NCBI RefSeq assembly: GCF_000689255.1
Contig: NZ_HG964446.1
Coordinates: 3,194,854-3,258,853, forward strand
From: Mycobacterium triplex
GTDB lineage: Bacteria > Actinomycetota > Actinomycetes > Mycobacteriales > Mycobacteriaceae
Direction of reading: 5' to 3'
Length of the DNA stretch: 64,000 bases
The position numbers and the translations under genes were made by a program. Positions 36,463-46,510 of this stretch are shown here, in pieces. The notes under the pieces are model-generated. The model did not search any database and was not told the origin of the DNA. It saw only the letters and a list, made by a program, of their open reading frames with translations. The first letter of the stretch is position 1; each line of letters opens with the position of its first letter.

Positions 36463-37665
36463 GTGACGACGAGCACCGAGAGCCAGGCCCGTTTCGACCC
36501 GTACGACGTCGAGCTCATCGCCGACCCTTATCCGATGTTTGCGCGGCTGCGTGAAGAGGCGCCGCTGTACTACAACTCGGAATACGACTTTTACGCGTTG
36601 AGCCGATTCGCGGACGTGAACAAGGGAATTCTCGACCACGGCACCTTCAGTTCCGCGCGGGGCGTGATCATGGAACTGATCAAGGCCAACCTCGAGATCC
36701 CATCGGGCATGTTGATCTTCGAGGACCCGCCGATCCACGACGTGCACCGCAAGCTGTTGTCCCGCATGTTCACTCCCCGCAAGATCGCCGCGCTGGAGCC
36801 GATGATCCGTGACTTCTGTGCGCAATCGCTCGATCCGCTGGTGGGATCGGGGCGGTTCGACTTCGTCACGGACCTGGGCGCGATCATGCCGATGAAGGTC
36901 ATCAGCGCACTGCTCGGGATTCCCGAAGAAGATCAGGAGTACATCCGCGACCGCGGCAACGCCCAACTACGCACCGAGCCCGGCAAGCCAATGAGCGCCG
37001 CCGAGCACGGCTTGTCGGTGGGCGAGCAGTTCGAGGCCTACATCGACTGGCGCGCCGAGAACCCGTCGGACGACATTATGACCGAGTTGCTCAACGTGGA
37101 GTTCGTCGACGAGACCGGGACGACGCGCCGGCTGAGACGCGAAGAGATCCTGGTGTACCTCAACGTGGTGGCCGGAGCGGGCAACGAAACCACGACGCGG
37201 CTGATCGGGTGGGCGGGCAAAGTCCTCGCGGAGCATCCCGACCAGCGCCGCGAACTCGTCGAGAACCCCGGTCTCATCCCGCAGGCCATCGAGGAGTTGC
37301 TGCGCTTCGAGCCGCCGGCGCCGCACATGGCCCGCTATGTGACGCGCGATGTCAGCTTCTACGACCGGACGGTGCCGGAAGGCAGCGTGATGCTCATGCT
37401 GATCGGGTCCGCCTGCCGCGACGAGCGGCAGTTCGGTCCCGACGCTGGCGAATTCAACATTCATCGTCCGCCCCGGCCGCACCTCACGTTCAGCGTTGGC
37501 GCCCACTTCTGCCTGGGGTCGGCGCTGGCCCGGCTGGAAGGCCGTGTCGCCCTTGAAGAAATCCTCAAGCGCTTCCCGGAGTGGGAGCTCGATCTGGCCA
37601 ACGCCACCCTGAGCCCGACGTCGTCGGTGCGTGGTTGGGAAACCCTGCCCACCGTGGTGCCCTGA
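36463..37665 (+). CDS. Cytochrome P450
   Basis: A 400-residue bacterial class I P450. The I-helix oxygen-binding motif is VVAGAGNETTTR, the ExxR of helix K is in EELLRFEPP, and the heme loop FSVGAHFCLGSALARLE carries Cys350 as thiolate ligand. No ferredoxin gene is adjacent in the window, so redox partners must come from elsewhere. The sequence is like mycobacterial P450s that act on hydrophobic compounds. The start is GTG 36463. It overlaps the SDR start by one base, so the hydroxylated product probably passes to the SDR. Confidence 0.93.
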   Translation: MTTSTESQARFDPYDVELIADPYPMFARLREEAPLYYNSEYDFYALSRFADVNKGILDHGTFSSARGVIMELIKANLEIPSGMLIFEDPPIHDVHRKLLSRMFTPRKIAALEPMIRDFCAQSLDPLVGSGRFDFVTDLGAIMPMKVISALLGIPEEDQEYIRDRGNAQLRTEPGKPMSAAEHGLSVGEQFEAYIDWRAENPSDDIMTELLNVEFVDETGTTRRLRREEILVYLNVVAGAGNETTTRLIGWAGKVLAEHPDQRRELVENPGLIPQAIEELLRFEPPAPHMARYVTRDVSFYDRTVPEGSVMLMLIGSACRDERQFGPDAGEFNIHRPPRPHLTFSVGAHFCLGSALARLEGRVALEEILKRFPEWELDLANATLSPTSSVRGWETLPTVVP

Positions 37666-38501
37666 TGACCGGCCGGGTCGAGGGCAAGGTCGCCTTCATC
37701 AGTGGCGCCGCTCGCGGGCAGGGCCGCAGCCACGCCGTGCGCCTGGCCGAAGAGGGTGCGGACATTATCGCGATCGACGTCTGCGGGCCGATCGACAACT
37801 TGGCCTATCCGCATTCGACGCCTGAGGATCTCGCGGAGACCGCCGACCTGGTCAAGAACTTCGACCGCCGCATCGTCACCGCGCAGGTCGACGTCCGCGA
37901 CTACGAGGGACTCAAAGCCGCCGTTGACAGCGGGGTGGAGCAACTCGGCCGCCTCGACATCATCGTCGCCAACGCCGGAATCGGCACCTTCGGCAACAAG
38001 CTGCACAAGATTCGCGAAGACGTCTGGCAGGACATGATCGATGTCAACCTGTCCGGCGTCTGGCACACCGTGAAAGTCGGTGTGCCGCATATCCTCGCCG
38101 GTGAACGCGGTGGTTCCATCGTGCTGACCGGTTCGGTCGGGTCACACAAGGCGATGGCCTACACCGGCCACTACATCGCCGCCAAACACGGCGTGATCGG
38201 GCTGATGCGCGCCTTCGCCGTCGAGCTGGGCCAGTACAACATCCGCGTCAACTCGGTGCACCCCAGCCAGGTCAACACGCCGATGACGATGAACGAGGTG
38301 ACGTTCAAGCTGTTTCGGCCGGACCTGGAAAACCCCGGGCCGGACGACTTCGCGCCGTTCTCCCAGATGACGCACACGTTGCCGGTGCCGTGGGTGGAAG
38401 CCCGCGACATCAGCAACGCCGTCCTGTTCCTCGCTTCCGACGAATCCCGTTATGTCACAGGCGTTTCGCTGCCCGTCGACGCGGGCGCCTTGCTCAAATA
38501 A
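37665..38501 (+). CDS. SDR oxidoreductase of the mycofactocin-dependent family
   Basis: A 278-residue SDR. It has GKVAFISGAARGQGRSHAVR, the Asp-ended cofactor strand IIAIDVCGPIDN, the insertion YPHSTPEDLAETADLV, NAGIGTFG, and the active-site YIAAK. The GQGRSHA and YP-STPEDLAET features are hallmarks of the mycofactocin-coupled SDR family, which keep a tightly bound NAD and pass electrons through mycofactocin. Such enzymes oxidise alcohols such as carveol. Directly after a P450 it would convert a newly formed alcohol to a ketone or aldehyde. The start overlaps the P450 stop by one base. Confidence 0.9.
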   Translation: MTGRVEGKVAFISGAARGQGRSHAVRLAEEGADIIAIDVCGPIDNLAYPHSTPEDLAETADLVKNFDRRIVTAQVDVRDYEGLKAAVDSGVEQLGRLDIIVANAGIGTFGNKLHKIREDVWQDMIDVNLSGVWHTVKVGVPHILAGERGGSIVLTGSVGSHKAMAYTGHYIAAKHGVIGLMRAFAVELGQYNIRVNSVHPSQVNTPMTMNEVTFKLFRPDLENPGPDDFAPFSQMTHTLPVPWVEARDISNAVLFLASDESRYVTGVSLPVDAGALLK

Positions 38502-38534
38502 CCTCAATTGGTCACAACGAAGTGGAGAAAGCTC

Positions 38535-39503
38535 ATGCCTGAATTCGACTACGAAAAGCTCAAGAAAGAAGCCGAGCAGTACATCAAGTTCGAGAAGGAC
38601 AAGAAGAACCGGATCGCCTACATCACCTTCGACCGTCCCGACGCGCAGAACGCCACCAGCCTGGGCATGCGGCAGAACTACGCCGACCTGATCCACAAGT
38701 GCAATGTCGACGACGAAGTCAAGGTCGTCGTGATCCGCGGTGAGGGACAGGATTTCGGTAGCGGTGGGGACCTGCCCGAGCAGCGCCCGATGCTGGAGAA
38801 CCCCGGCTTGCCGCTGCACCACGAGCTCGCGATCAACGATGACGACGTCAAATACCCCCCGGGCGGGTCGTACCGGTACCTGTCCACCGTCACCGACTTC
38901 TACGCCAAGGCACGTGCCGGTAACCGTCCGCTGCAGGAGCTCCGCAAGATCAGCATCATCGAGGCCAAGGGCTACTGCTACGGCTGGCACTTCTACCAGG
39001 CCGGCGACGCTGACCTGGTGATCTCATCCGACGACGCCCTGTTCGGACATCCGGCGTTCCGCTACGTGGGCTGGGGGCCACGGCTGTGGTGGTGGGCCGA
39101 GACGATGGGTCTGCGCAAGTTCTCCGAAATGCTGTTCACCGGACGGCCGTTCAGCGCCAAGGAGATGTACGACTGCGGCTTCGTTAACAGCGTGGTGCCT
39201 CGGGAGAAGCTGGAGGAAGAGACCCTCAAGTACGCGCTGGCCTGCTCGCGGTCCCGTCCGACCGACACGGTCGCCGTGCAGAAGACCTTCCTCGAGCTCT
39301 ACAAGCAGCACAAGGGTGAGTACTTCGGAAGCCTGCTCACCGGCATGGTCGAGGGCATGCTGCCGATGATCAAAAACGACGCGGAAGAGGTCGACCTCAC
39401 CGAGGGCACCTTCAACAAGGGCTTGAACAACGTGGTGAAGGACAACGACATGAACTTCCCGCCGGAGTGGCGCCTGAGCCGCTCCGGGCGCGCGAAGCCC
39501 TGA
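38535..39503 (+). CDS. Crotonase superfamily protein, catalytic Glu residues missing
   Basis: A 322-residue crotonase-fold protein, with the N-terminal part RIAYITFDRPDAQNATS, oxyanion loop VIRGEGQDFGSGGDLP, then EAKGYCYGWHFYQAGDADL and GHPAFRYVGWGP. In enoyl-CoA hydratases the blocks GGGCELA and QPEINLG contain the two catalytic Glu. Here they read GWHFYQA and HPAFRYVG, so both are absent. It may be an isomerase, hydrolase or C-C lyase of the superfamily. The start is ATG 38535 with GGAGAAAG upstream; the gene ends 14 bp before the CoA-transferase gene. Confidence 0.85.
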   Translation: MPEFDYEKLKKEAEQYIKFEKDKKNRIAYITFDRPDAQNATSLGMRQNYADLIHKCNVDDEVKVVVIRGEGQDFGSGGDLPEQRPMLENPGLPLHHELAINDDDVKYPPGGSYRYLSTVTDFYAKARAGNRPLQELRKISIIEAKGYCYGWHFYQAGDADLVISSDDALFGHPAFRYVGWGPRLWWWAETMGLRKFSEMLFTGRPFSAKEMYDCGFVNSVVPREKLEEETLKYALACSRSRPTDTVAVQKTFLELYKQHKGEYFGSLLTGMVEGMLPMIKNDAEEVDLTEGTFNKGLNNVVKDNDMNFPPEWRLSRSGRAKP

Positions 39504-39517
39504 CCGGCTGAGCGCGC

Positions 39518-41866
39518 ATGTCGGCGCTGCCGGGTTTCAGAGTCGTCGAGCTGGCGGAGTCGGTCGCAGGGGAGTACTGCGGAAAACTGTTGGCCGACTT
39601 CGGCGCCGAGGTAATCAAGGTCGAGGCGCCCGGGTGTGGCAGTTCCACCCGGGCGTTTTCTCCCATCGTGGGCGATGCCGCGGGGACCGACGGCAGCGTC
39701 GTGTTCGCCTACCTCAACACCAACAAGCACTCCGTCGAGCTCGATTCCCGTGACCCGCGGCTGCACCGGGTGATCGGCACCGCCGACGCGGTGATCGACG
39801 ACGGCGCCACCAGCTGGGCGGATCAGCACCCGAACGTGGTGTTCTGCTCGATCACCCCGTTCGGCCAGAATGCCGCCGCCGAATACGCAAACGCGAAGAG
39901 CATCAACGTCTTCCATGCCAGCGGATGGGGATACCACACCCCCAGTCATCCCGACGCGACCAAGCCGCCGTTGCAGGGGCCGGGCCGGTTCCTGGCGGAC
40001 TACGAAGCCGGACTGGAAGCCGCGCTGTGCGTGGCGGCCAGCCTGTTCGGGCGGCTGCACACCGGCCGGGGTGAGGCCATCGACATTTCCCAGCAAGCCG
40101 TGCTGGTCTCGCGCGCCGATTGCATTCTGGGGCGGCTGATCACCGGCGAAGTGCCCGCGCTGGGCACTCGCGACGACTACGACCAGCAGGGCCCGGCGTC
40201 GTTCTTCGCCTGCGCCGATGGCTTCGTCTACCTGTACATGACCAGCCGGGCGCACTGGCTCGGTGTCAAAGAGCTGATGGGCCGCCCGGTTTGGCTCGAC
40301 GACTTCGACGACGACTGGCTCGAGTTCTCGGTCACGGCGGAGAAGGTCACCGCGTTCCAGCAGGGCTTCGCGGCATGGGTCCGCGGCTTGGGCAAGGAGG
40401 CGGCGGCCGACCAAGCGCAGCGCCTGGGCGTGCCGCTGGTTCCGGTCAACGACGCCGCGGACCTGCACGATTCGCCGCAGTACCGGCACCGCGGTTTCTT
40501 TCAGAACGTCCGCCATCCGGTGCTGGGCGACGCGGCATACCCCACGGTGCCGTACCTGCTCGGGGCATCCCCGGCCGAAATCACCTCCACCGCACCGACT
40601 CTCGGCCAGCACACCGCAGCGATCCTCGACGGGCTCGATTCGACACGCACACCGCCCGCGGTGCGAGCAGCACAGCTCAAGCTGCCGAAGACCCCGCGCG
40701 GTGGGCCGCTGGAAGGGGTGCGAGTCGTCGAGCTCACCAAGGTGTGGGCAGGCCCGTACGCCGGCAAGCTGCTGGCCATGCTGGGCGCCGAGGTGATCAA
40801 GGTCGAGACGGCGGCGCTGCCCGAGGAGATGCGCGCCTACGGCGGCACCGACATCAACCATGCGCCGTTCTTTCTGAGCATCAATCCCGAGATCCTCAGC
40901 GTGGACCTCGATATCAAGTCCGCACCAGGCATGGCGCAGCTGCGCGAGCTGATCGCGCGCAGCGACATCGTCATCAACAACCTGCGCCCGGGCGCGATGG
41001 AACGGCAGGGCTTGGGCTATCAGCAGCTCACCGAGATCAAACCGGACATCATCTCGGTGTCGATCAAAATGTGGGGCAACGACGGGCCACTGGGTCACCA
41101 GACCGGGTACGCGCCCTGCTTCGCCGCGTTGGCCGGACTCGCGCCGTTGGTCGGGTATCCGGGTGGGCCCCCGCTGGGAACCAGCATGCGGTACGGCGAT
41201 TCGACGGTCGGTGCCGCGGCCGCATATGCCGCCGTGGTCGCGCTGCTGCACCGCGAGCTCACTGGCACGGGGCAATTCGTCGACATCTCGGCCGTGGAAA
41301 CCCTGTCCTCGATGATCGGCGACTGCCTGCTCGAACAAAGCCTGACCGGACGCCGCCTCGGCCCCGACGGCAACAACCACCCCGACATGTGTCCGCACGG
41401 GTGCTTTCCCTGCGCGGACGGCTCTTGGGTCAGCGTGGCCGTCGCCGACGACGACCAATGGCGCCGGCTGTGCGACACGCTGGGTGCCCCCGCGCTGGCC
41501 GACGATCCTCGCTACGCCGCCTTCGACGAACGTCGCACCCACGTCGAGGCACTCGACGCCGACCTCGCGGAGCTGACCCGCCACCTCGATGCCGAGGACC
41601 TGGCGCATCGGCTGCGCGCGGCGGGAGTGCCCGCCACCAAGAGCGCGACCGCAATCGACGTGATCGGCGATCAGCGACTCTGGGATCGCGAGCTGTATCG
41701 CTTCGTCTCCGATCACCGCGAAGGCCAGCGCCCGGTGCTGGGACCGGCGTGGCGGATGACGCGCGGGCCGGCGCGCATCGAGCGGGGCGCGCCCGACCTG
41801 GGCGAGGACACCGACTATGTTCTGCACGAAATACTGGCCGCATCACCGACGTTGGGCGGGTCATGA
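39518..41866 (+). CDS. Fused double CaiB/BaiF family CoA transferase
   Basis: Two CaiB-BaiF (class III CoA transferase) modules in one 782-residue chain. The first runs from VVELAESVAGEYCGKLLADF, with Asp161 in FLADYEAGLEAAL. The second starts near residue 405 with VVELTKVWAGPYAGKLLAM and holds Asp561 in MRYGDSTVG. Both Asp occupy the position of the nucleophile that forms a glutamyl/aspartyl-CoA anhydride in formyl-CoA transferase. It moves CoA from one acyl group to another. In this operon it can activate the acid made by the P450/SDR steps without ATP. Confidence 0.9.
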   Translation: MSALPGFRVVELAESVAGEYCGKLLADFGAEVIKVEAPGCGSSTRAFSPIVGDAAGTDGSVVFAYLNTNKHSVELDSRDPRLHRVIGTADAVIDDGATSWADQHPNVVFCSITPFGQNAAAEYANAKSINVFHASGWGYHTPSHPDATKPPLQGPGRFLADYEAGLEAALCVAASLFGRLHTGRGEAIDISQQAVLVSRADCILGRLITGEVPALGTRDDYDQQGPASFFACADGFVYLYMTSRAHWLGVKELMGRPVWLDDFDDDWLEFSVTAEKVTAFQQGFAAWVRGLGKEAAADQAQRLGVPLVPVNDAADLHDSPQYRHRGFFQNVRHPVLGDAAYPTVPYLLGASPAEITSTAPTLGQHTAAILDGLDSTRTPPAVRAAQLKLPKTPRGGPLEGVRVVELTKVWAGPYAGKLLAMLGAEVIKVETAALPEEMRAYGGTDINHAPFFLSINPEILSVDLDIKSAPGMAQLRELIARSDIVINNLRPGAMERQGLGYQQLTEIKPDIISVSIKMWGNDGPLGHQTGYAPCFAALAGLAPLVGYPGGPPLGTSMRYGDSTVGAAAAYAAVVALLHRELTGTGQFVDISAVETLSSMIGDCLLEQSLTGRRLGPDGNNHPDMCPHGCFPCADGSWVSVAVADDDQWRRLCDTLGAPALADDPRYAAFDERRTHVEALDADLAELTRHLDAEDLAHRLRAAGVPATKSATAIDVIGDQRLWDRELYRFVSDHREGQRPVLGPAWRMTRGPARIERGAPDLGEDTDYVLHEILAASPTLGGS

Positions 41867-42627
41867 CGGGGACTCTGAGGAAGACCGTGGCACTGGTGAC
41901 CGGTGCCAGCAGTGGAATCGGCGCGGCAACGGCCAAAGCGCTGGCCGCCGAGGGCGCCGCCGTCGCCCTGCTGGCGCGTCGGGCCGAACGTCTGGCCGAG
42001 CTGAAGACCGACATCGAATCCGCCGGAGGCACAGCGCTGGTCGTGCCCGCCGATGTCACCGATGCCGAGCAGGTGGCCGCCGCCGTGCAGCGGGCGATCG
42101 CGGAGTTGGGGCGGCTGGACATCCTGGTGAACAATGCCGGCCTGATGCAGTCGGCGCCCGCGACCGAGGCGCCGCTGCGCGACTGGGACCAGATGGTGTC
42201 CGTCAACGTGCAGGGCGTCCTCTACGCCACCAAGGCGGCACTGCCTCATTTGATCGAGGCGGCGGCCGACGCGCCCCGCGGGGTCGCGGACCTGGTCACG
42301 GTCAGTTCCACCGCCGGCTGGGTGGCCCGGCCGAACACCGCGGTCTATTCGTTGACCAAGTTCGGCGTCAACGCATTCAGCGAGGGACTGCGCCAAGAGG
42401 TGCTCGGCAAGCGGGTCCGGGTCGGCGTCGTGGGCCCCGGCACCGTCGACACCGAAATCTTCAGCCATCTGGCCGCCAATTCGCGGGAGGCGTTCGAACG
42501 CCAAACTGCCGGCATGGTCAAGATGCGGCCCGAGGACATCGCGGACGCGGTGCTGTTCATGGTGACCCGCGACCGCCGGGTGGCGGTCAACCACATGCTG
42601 GTGCGCGCGGCCGAGCAGACCTGGTAA
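41863..42627 (+). CDS. SDR family oxidoreductase
   Basis: A 254-residue classical SDR: VTGASSGIGAATA, LLARRAERL, VNNAGLMQ, VSSTAGW, active-site YSLTK and VGPGTVDTEIF. It resembles NADP-type clavulanate-like dehydrogenases. Its ATG overlaps the CoA-transferase stop by 4 bp and the kinase-like gene starts 4 bp after its stop. It supplies a second alcohol/ketone step in the P450 operon, or acts on the CoA ester. The substrate is unknown. Confidence 0.88.
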   Translation: MTGTLRKTVALVTGASSGIGAATAKALAAEGAAVALLARRAERLAELKTDIESAGGTALVVPADVTDAEQVAAAVQRAIAELGRLDILVNNAGLMQSAPATEAPLRDWDQMVSVNVQGVLYATKAALPHLIEAAADAPRGVADLVTVSSTAGWVARPNTAVYSLTKFGVNAFSEGLRQEVLGKRVRVGVVGPGTVDTEIFSHLAANSREAFERQTAGMVKMRPEDIADAVLFMVTRDRRVAVNHMLVRAAEQTW

Positions 42628-42631
42628 CCGC

Positions 42632-43921
42632 GTGAATTCGCAGTGGGTCGTCGGTGACCAGTCCGGGCTGACGATTCCCGCCGACCCCGCGGCGTTGCGC
42701 GCCGGCGGGACCCGGTTTCTCACCGATGCGTTCCGGGCCTGCGGGGTGCTCAACGACGGCGATGCGGTCAGCCGGATAACGGAGTTTACCGAGACACCGG
42801 GCGGCAGCACCGGACGCAAAGTCAGGTTGTCGGTCGAATATGCCACGGCAGCAACGGGTCTGCACACCGACCTGTTCGTCAAGTTCTCCCGCGATTTCGA
42901 CAATCCGATTCGCGATCGGGGCAAGACGCAGATGGAGGCGGAGGTGCGATTCGCCTCGCTGTCGCGGGCCCCCGGCTTTCCGATCGCGGTACCCGGTGCG
43001 CTGTTCGGCGACTATCACCGTTCAAGTGGAACCGGAATACTGATCACCGAGCGAATCCGATTCGGCGACAACGGAATCGAACCCCAGTATCACAAGTGCC
43101 TGGACTACGAAATGCCCGAGCCGCTCGAGCACTACCGGGCGCTGCTCACCGCGCTGGCCCGGCTGGCCGGAACCCATCGTTCGGGGCGCCTTGCGGCCGA
43201 GGGCTTTCCGCTGGACGTGCGGGCCGCGACGGTGGGAGAGCGGGCGCCGCTGTCCGTCGACAAACTGGAACGACGGCTGAACCAGCTGGCCGAATTCGCC
43301 GACACCCATCCCGGACTGCTGCCGGTGAGTGTGCGATCGCCGGACTTCCTGGCGCGGCTGCGTGTCGACGTGCCCCGCCTCGCGCACCACGAGCACGTTC
43401 TTCTGGGCCAATTGGCCGACGACGCCGACTATGTCGCGCTGTGCCATTGGAACGCCAACATCGACAATGCCTGGTTTTGGCGAGACGCCGACGGCGTGCT
43501 GCGCTGCGGCCTGATGGACTGGGGATGCGTCAGCCAGATGAACCTGGGCATGGCCATCTGGGGCGCGATGTCCGCCGCCGAAACCGAGCTGTGGGACGTC
43601 CATCTCGACGAACTGGTGGAGCTGTTCGTCGGCGAAGTCCATCGCAGCGGTGGCCCGCGGCTCGATGCGACCCGGTTGCGCCGGCATACCCTGCTGTATG
43701 CCGCAGCGATGGGCGTGGCCTGGCTGCTGGACGTGCCGGCGTTGATACGCAGGAAGTTTGGCGTAGATGGGCCCAGGACCCGCAAGGACCCGCGCATCCG
43801 GGCAGACGAAGGCGTGCGGGCGCCGCTGCAGATGCTGTGCAACCTGCTGAGCGCGTGGCAGCGATATCGGGTGGGGGATCTACTCGATGCTGCCCTGGCC
43901 GAGGATGGCCGGGTCGCCTAG
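42632..43921 (+). CDS. Aminoglycoside-phosphotransferase-like protein with altered active site
   Basis: A 429-residue protein of the APH/ecdysteroid-kinase-like superfamily, GTG start. The Brenner motif HxDxxxxN reads [12 protein letters not shown], so the catalytic Asp is Asn274 (His272 kept). The following metal segment is LMDWGCVSQ. The N-lobe has a Lys-containing LFVKFSRDF. Loss of the catalytic Asp suggests altered or lost kinase activity, perhaps a ligand-binding or acyl-CoA-related role. It is the last gene of the operon; its stop overlaps the stop of the convergent 13E12 gene. Confidence 0.75.
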   Translation: MNSQWVVGDQSGLTIPADPAALRAGGTRFLTDAFRACGVLNDGDAVSRITEFTETPGGSTGRKVRLSVEYATAATGLHTDLFVKFSRDFDNPIRDRGKTQMEAEVRFASLSRAPGFPIAVPGALFGDYHRSSGTGILITERIRFGDNGIEPQYHKCLDYEMPEPLEHYRALLTALARLAGTHRSGRLAAEGFPLDVRAATVGERAPLSVDKLERRLNQLAEFADTHPGLLPVSVRSPDFLARLRVDVPRLAHHEHVLLGQLADDADYVALCHWNANIDNAWFWRDADGVLRCGLMDWGCVSQMNLGMAIWGAMSAAETELWDVHLDELVELFVGEVHRSGGPRLDATRLRRHTLLYAAAMGVAWLLDVPALIRRKFGVDGPRTRKDPRIRADEGVRAPLQMLCNLLSAWQRYRVGDLLDAALAEDGRVA

Positions 43922-45279
43922 GGCACGTCGTCGTCTCGGTCCTGGAGCAACTTCTCCGGATGGTGAAAGGTATTGACGCGTGGTTGGCCGCGATCCAAGT
44001 GCGGGGGCGGGAGCCATTCGGTTTCGCCCCTGCTGTTCTTGCGGGTCGTCCAACCGCCGGGTCGCAGCATGCGGTGCTGGGCGCCACATGCGAAGGTCAA
44101 GTCGTCGACATCGGTGGTGTGGCACGTGGCCCACTCGGTGACGTGGTGGACTTCGGAGTAGTAACCGGGCACGGTGCAGCCCGGGGCGGTGCAGCCGCGC
44201 TCCTTGGCGTACAGGACTAGTCGCTGCGCCGGTGACGCCAGCCGTTTCGTGCTGTACAGAGCCAGGGCTTTGCCCTTGTCGAAGATCGCCAAATAGTGCC
44301 GGGCGTGGCGGGTCAACCGGATCACGTCGCTCATCGGCAAAATGGTGCCCCCGCCCGTCAAGCCGCGACCGGCGGCGGCCTCTAGCTCGGCGAGGCTAGT
44401 GGTCACGATGATCGAGGCCGGTAGGCCGTTGTGCTGGCCCAACTTCCCGGATGCCAGCAAGGAGCGCATCCCGGCCAGCAGGCCATCATGGTTACGTTGG
44501 GCCGCCGAACGGTGATCACCGCCGATCGCCTGCTGACTCGGTGTGCCATCCACACAAGGGTTTTCGTCGTCCGGGTTGCACATACCCGGGGCGGCCAATT
44601 TGGCCAGCACCGCCTCGACGGTTGCGCGAGCCTCAGGCGTCAACATGCCGCGTAGTTCCGACATACCGTCTGCGTGTTGCTTTCCCAGGTTGATGCCGCG
44701 GCGCCGCGCGCGATCCTGATCGGTGTAAATCCCGTCGGGATTGAGGCAGTCGGCCAGGATGGCGGCCAAATCGGCGACTTGCTCGGGCCGGTATTTGGTG
44801 CCTTCGGCGGCCAATTTCGCTTCCACCTGTTCACGCGTAGCGCCGTCGATCCAGCCGGGCAATTGGTGGTAGAACTTGCGGATCGCCGCCACCTGACCCG
44901 GACCGAGCTCGCCGGCGCGCTGTGCCGCCGCGGTGGCCGGCAACATCGGCGGCAGCGGTTCGCCGGTCAACCCGCGCCGCGGCCCCAAGTCGGCGGCTTC
45001 GCGAATGCGCCGAGACGCTTCGGAACGACTGATCAAGGTTGCCTCGGCAATCGCATGCGACAGTTTGCCGCCGATCTCTTGAGGCGTGGCCTGCCGGACG
45101 AGGTTGTTGACGAACTGGTGCTCGACGGCCGGCAGCCGGCGGCGCACCTTCTCGCAACGCTCGAGCATCGCCAGCTGCTCGTGGGTGGTCAACGCGTCGT
45201 AGTCGTGTGCGACAAGTTCGTCGAAGGCAGCGTCAATGGTGTCGAAAGCCGCTGACAATGCCTCGCGATCCGTACTCAC
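43918..45279 (-). CDS. 13E12-family DUF222/HNH endonuclease protein
   Basis: A 453-residue mycobacterial 13E12-repeat protein. The DUF222 N-terminal region ([33 protein letters not shown]) is followed by an HNH domain with [19 protein letters not shown] and [13 protein letters not shown], carrying two Cys pairs and the HH/H of HNH nucleases. Such genes occur in many copies and are linked with REP13E12 repeats that serve as phage attachment sites in M. tuberculosis. It is intact here. It converges on the kinase-like gene with a 4-bp overlap and may be a mobile or recombination-prone unit. Confidence 0.9.
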   Translation of the reverse strand: MSTDREALSAAFDTIDAAFDELVAHDYDALTTHEQLAMLERCEKVRRRLPAVEHQFVNNLVRQATPQEIGGKLSHAIAEATLISRSEASRRIREAADLGPRRGLTGEPLPPMLPATAAAQRAGELGPGQVAAIRKFYHQLPGWIDGATREQVEAKLAAEGTKYRPEQVADLAAILADCLNPDGIYTDQDRARRRGINLGKQHADGMSELRGMLTPEARATVEAVLAKLAAPGMCNPDDENPCVDGTPSQQAIGGDHRSAAQRNHDGLLAGMRSLLASGKLGQHNGLPASIIVTTSLAELEAAAGRGLTGGGTILPMSDVIRLTRHARHYLAIFDKGKALALYSTKRLASPAQRLVLYAKERGCTAPGCTVPGYYSEVHHVTEWATCHTTDVDDLTFACGAQHRMLRPGGWTTRKNSRGETEWLPPPHLDRGQPRVNTFHHPEKLLQDRDDDVP

Positions 45280-45394
45280 ACCCCGAACTTATCGGCGACC
45301 ACCGACAAAAACGGCCTGCTTGTGACAGCTGAATCTAAAGTGACACAAGGGATTACGAATCAGCTATGAGCCGCCACCGCCGAGGAAGGCCGCA

Positions 45395-46510
45395 TCAGCT
45401 ACCGCTCCACGACGGGCTGGTGGTCAACACGTCGACGCCGTCCTCGGTGATGTGGACGGTGTCCCTGCGGAACACCGCGCCGATTCCCTGCTGCCAGACG
45501 TAGCCGGTGATCGCCAGCACCATGCCGGCGTCGAGCCGGTCGTCCTCGCCCGCGGCCACCAGCGTTTCGGACACCACCGGCGGGTCGAAGCCCAGCCCCA
45601 GACCGTGCGCGATCGGCATCGGCGGTATCGGCTCACCGGCGGCCTGGTACGCGGCAAGCAGATCGCGGATCGATGCGCCCGGACGACAGGCGGCAACCAT
45701 CTTGTCGTACAACGTATTCGAGCGCCCGAACAGTCCCCGCGCCTCGGCACCATCGCCAACCGGCCAGGTTCGGCCCACCTCCGCGACATAGCCATTGGCC
45801 AGCGCCCCGGCGGCGAACGCGACGAGGTCACCCGGCCGGGCCTCGGCCGCACCGCGGTGCCACGGCCGTTCCCGCGAGGTCACCCACGCGGCGTCCTGGG
45901 TGGCCGGCGTGCTCACCCCGCCCGCGGCCATCGCCTCCATCATGACCCCGGCCAGCGTCTGCTCCGACACGCCCGGCGCCAATTCGGTTAGGGCAGTGGC
46001 GAGTCCGTGCTCGGCGATGCGCACTGCGCTGTCCATCGCCGCGATCTCGTCGGGCGTCTTGATCCGCCGCGCCGCGCGCATCGCCGGTTCGGCGTCGACG
46101 AGTTCGGCATTCGGAAACGCCTCGGGCAGCAATGCGGCGAAAGTCGGTGTGATCGCGTCGGTTCCGACGCGGCGCGCGGCCTCGGCGCCGTCGACCTTCT
46201 TGAGCACGTCGATCAGCGTCATCGGGTTCCAGGCCAGCCCGTAGAGGTGATCGTGGTCGATCTCCTCCGGGACGCCCTCGTCGTCGGTGCTGTTGAGGTA
46301 GATGTCGCCGGTGGCGCGCACCAGCACGCACATCGGACCGAACGGCCGCGTCCCGGCGATCCAGAGCTGCGGCGCGCCAGTCACATAACGAATGTTGGCT
46401 TGACGGCCCAGCACCAGGATGTCCAGGCGGTGTTCGTCCATTTGGGCGAGCGCGCGTTCCCGGCGCCCGGATCGCAGTGCCCGGGTGTCGGGCAGAACCT
46501 CAGTCGCCAT
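45395..46510 (-). CDS. M24 family (creatinase-like) protein with degenerate metal site
   Basis: A pita-bread-fold protein of the Xaa-Pro aminopeptidase/creatinase family, 371 residues from ATG 46510 (another start at 46519 adds 3). Expected metal ligands are largely changed: FDxG reads FAAG, the SD of GYxSDxGRT reads AE, the Glu near MVLxIEP is Thr, and the last Glu is replaced. Only the His of PIAHGLGLGFD is kept. This resembles creatinase, which needs no metal, or a pseudoenzyme. It is paired with an intact M24 paralogue upstream, overlapping it by 11 bp. Confidence 0.8.
   Translation of the reverse strand: MATEVLPDTRALRSGRRERALAQMDEHRLDILVLGRQANIRYVTGAPQLWIAGTRPFGPMCVLVRATGDIYLNSTDDEGVPEEIDHDHLYGLAWNPMTLIDVLKKVDGAEAARRVGTDAITPTFAALLPEAFPNAELVDAEPAMRAARRIKTPDEIAAMDSAVRIAEHGLATALTELAPGVSEQTLAGVMMEAMAAGGVSTPATQDAAWVTSRERPWHRGAAEARPGDLVAFAAGALANGYVAEVGRTWPVGDGAEARGLFGRSNTLYDKMVAACRPGASIRDLLAAYQAAGEPIPPMPIAHGLGLGFDPPVVSETLVAAGEDDRLDAGMVLAITGYVWQQGIGAVFRRDTVHITEDGVDVLTTSPSWSGS

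Noticed and set aside
39299..41827. An 842-codon minus-strand frame opposite the CoA transferase.
   Set aside because: This is a shadow of the double CaiB/BaiF gene; only the plus strand has recognisable domains.
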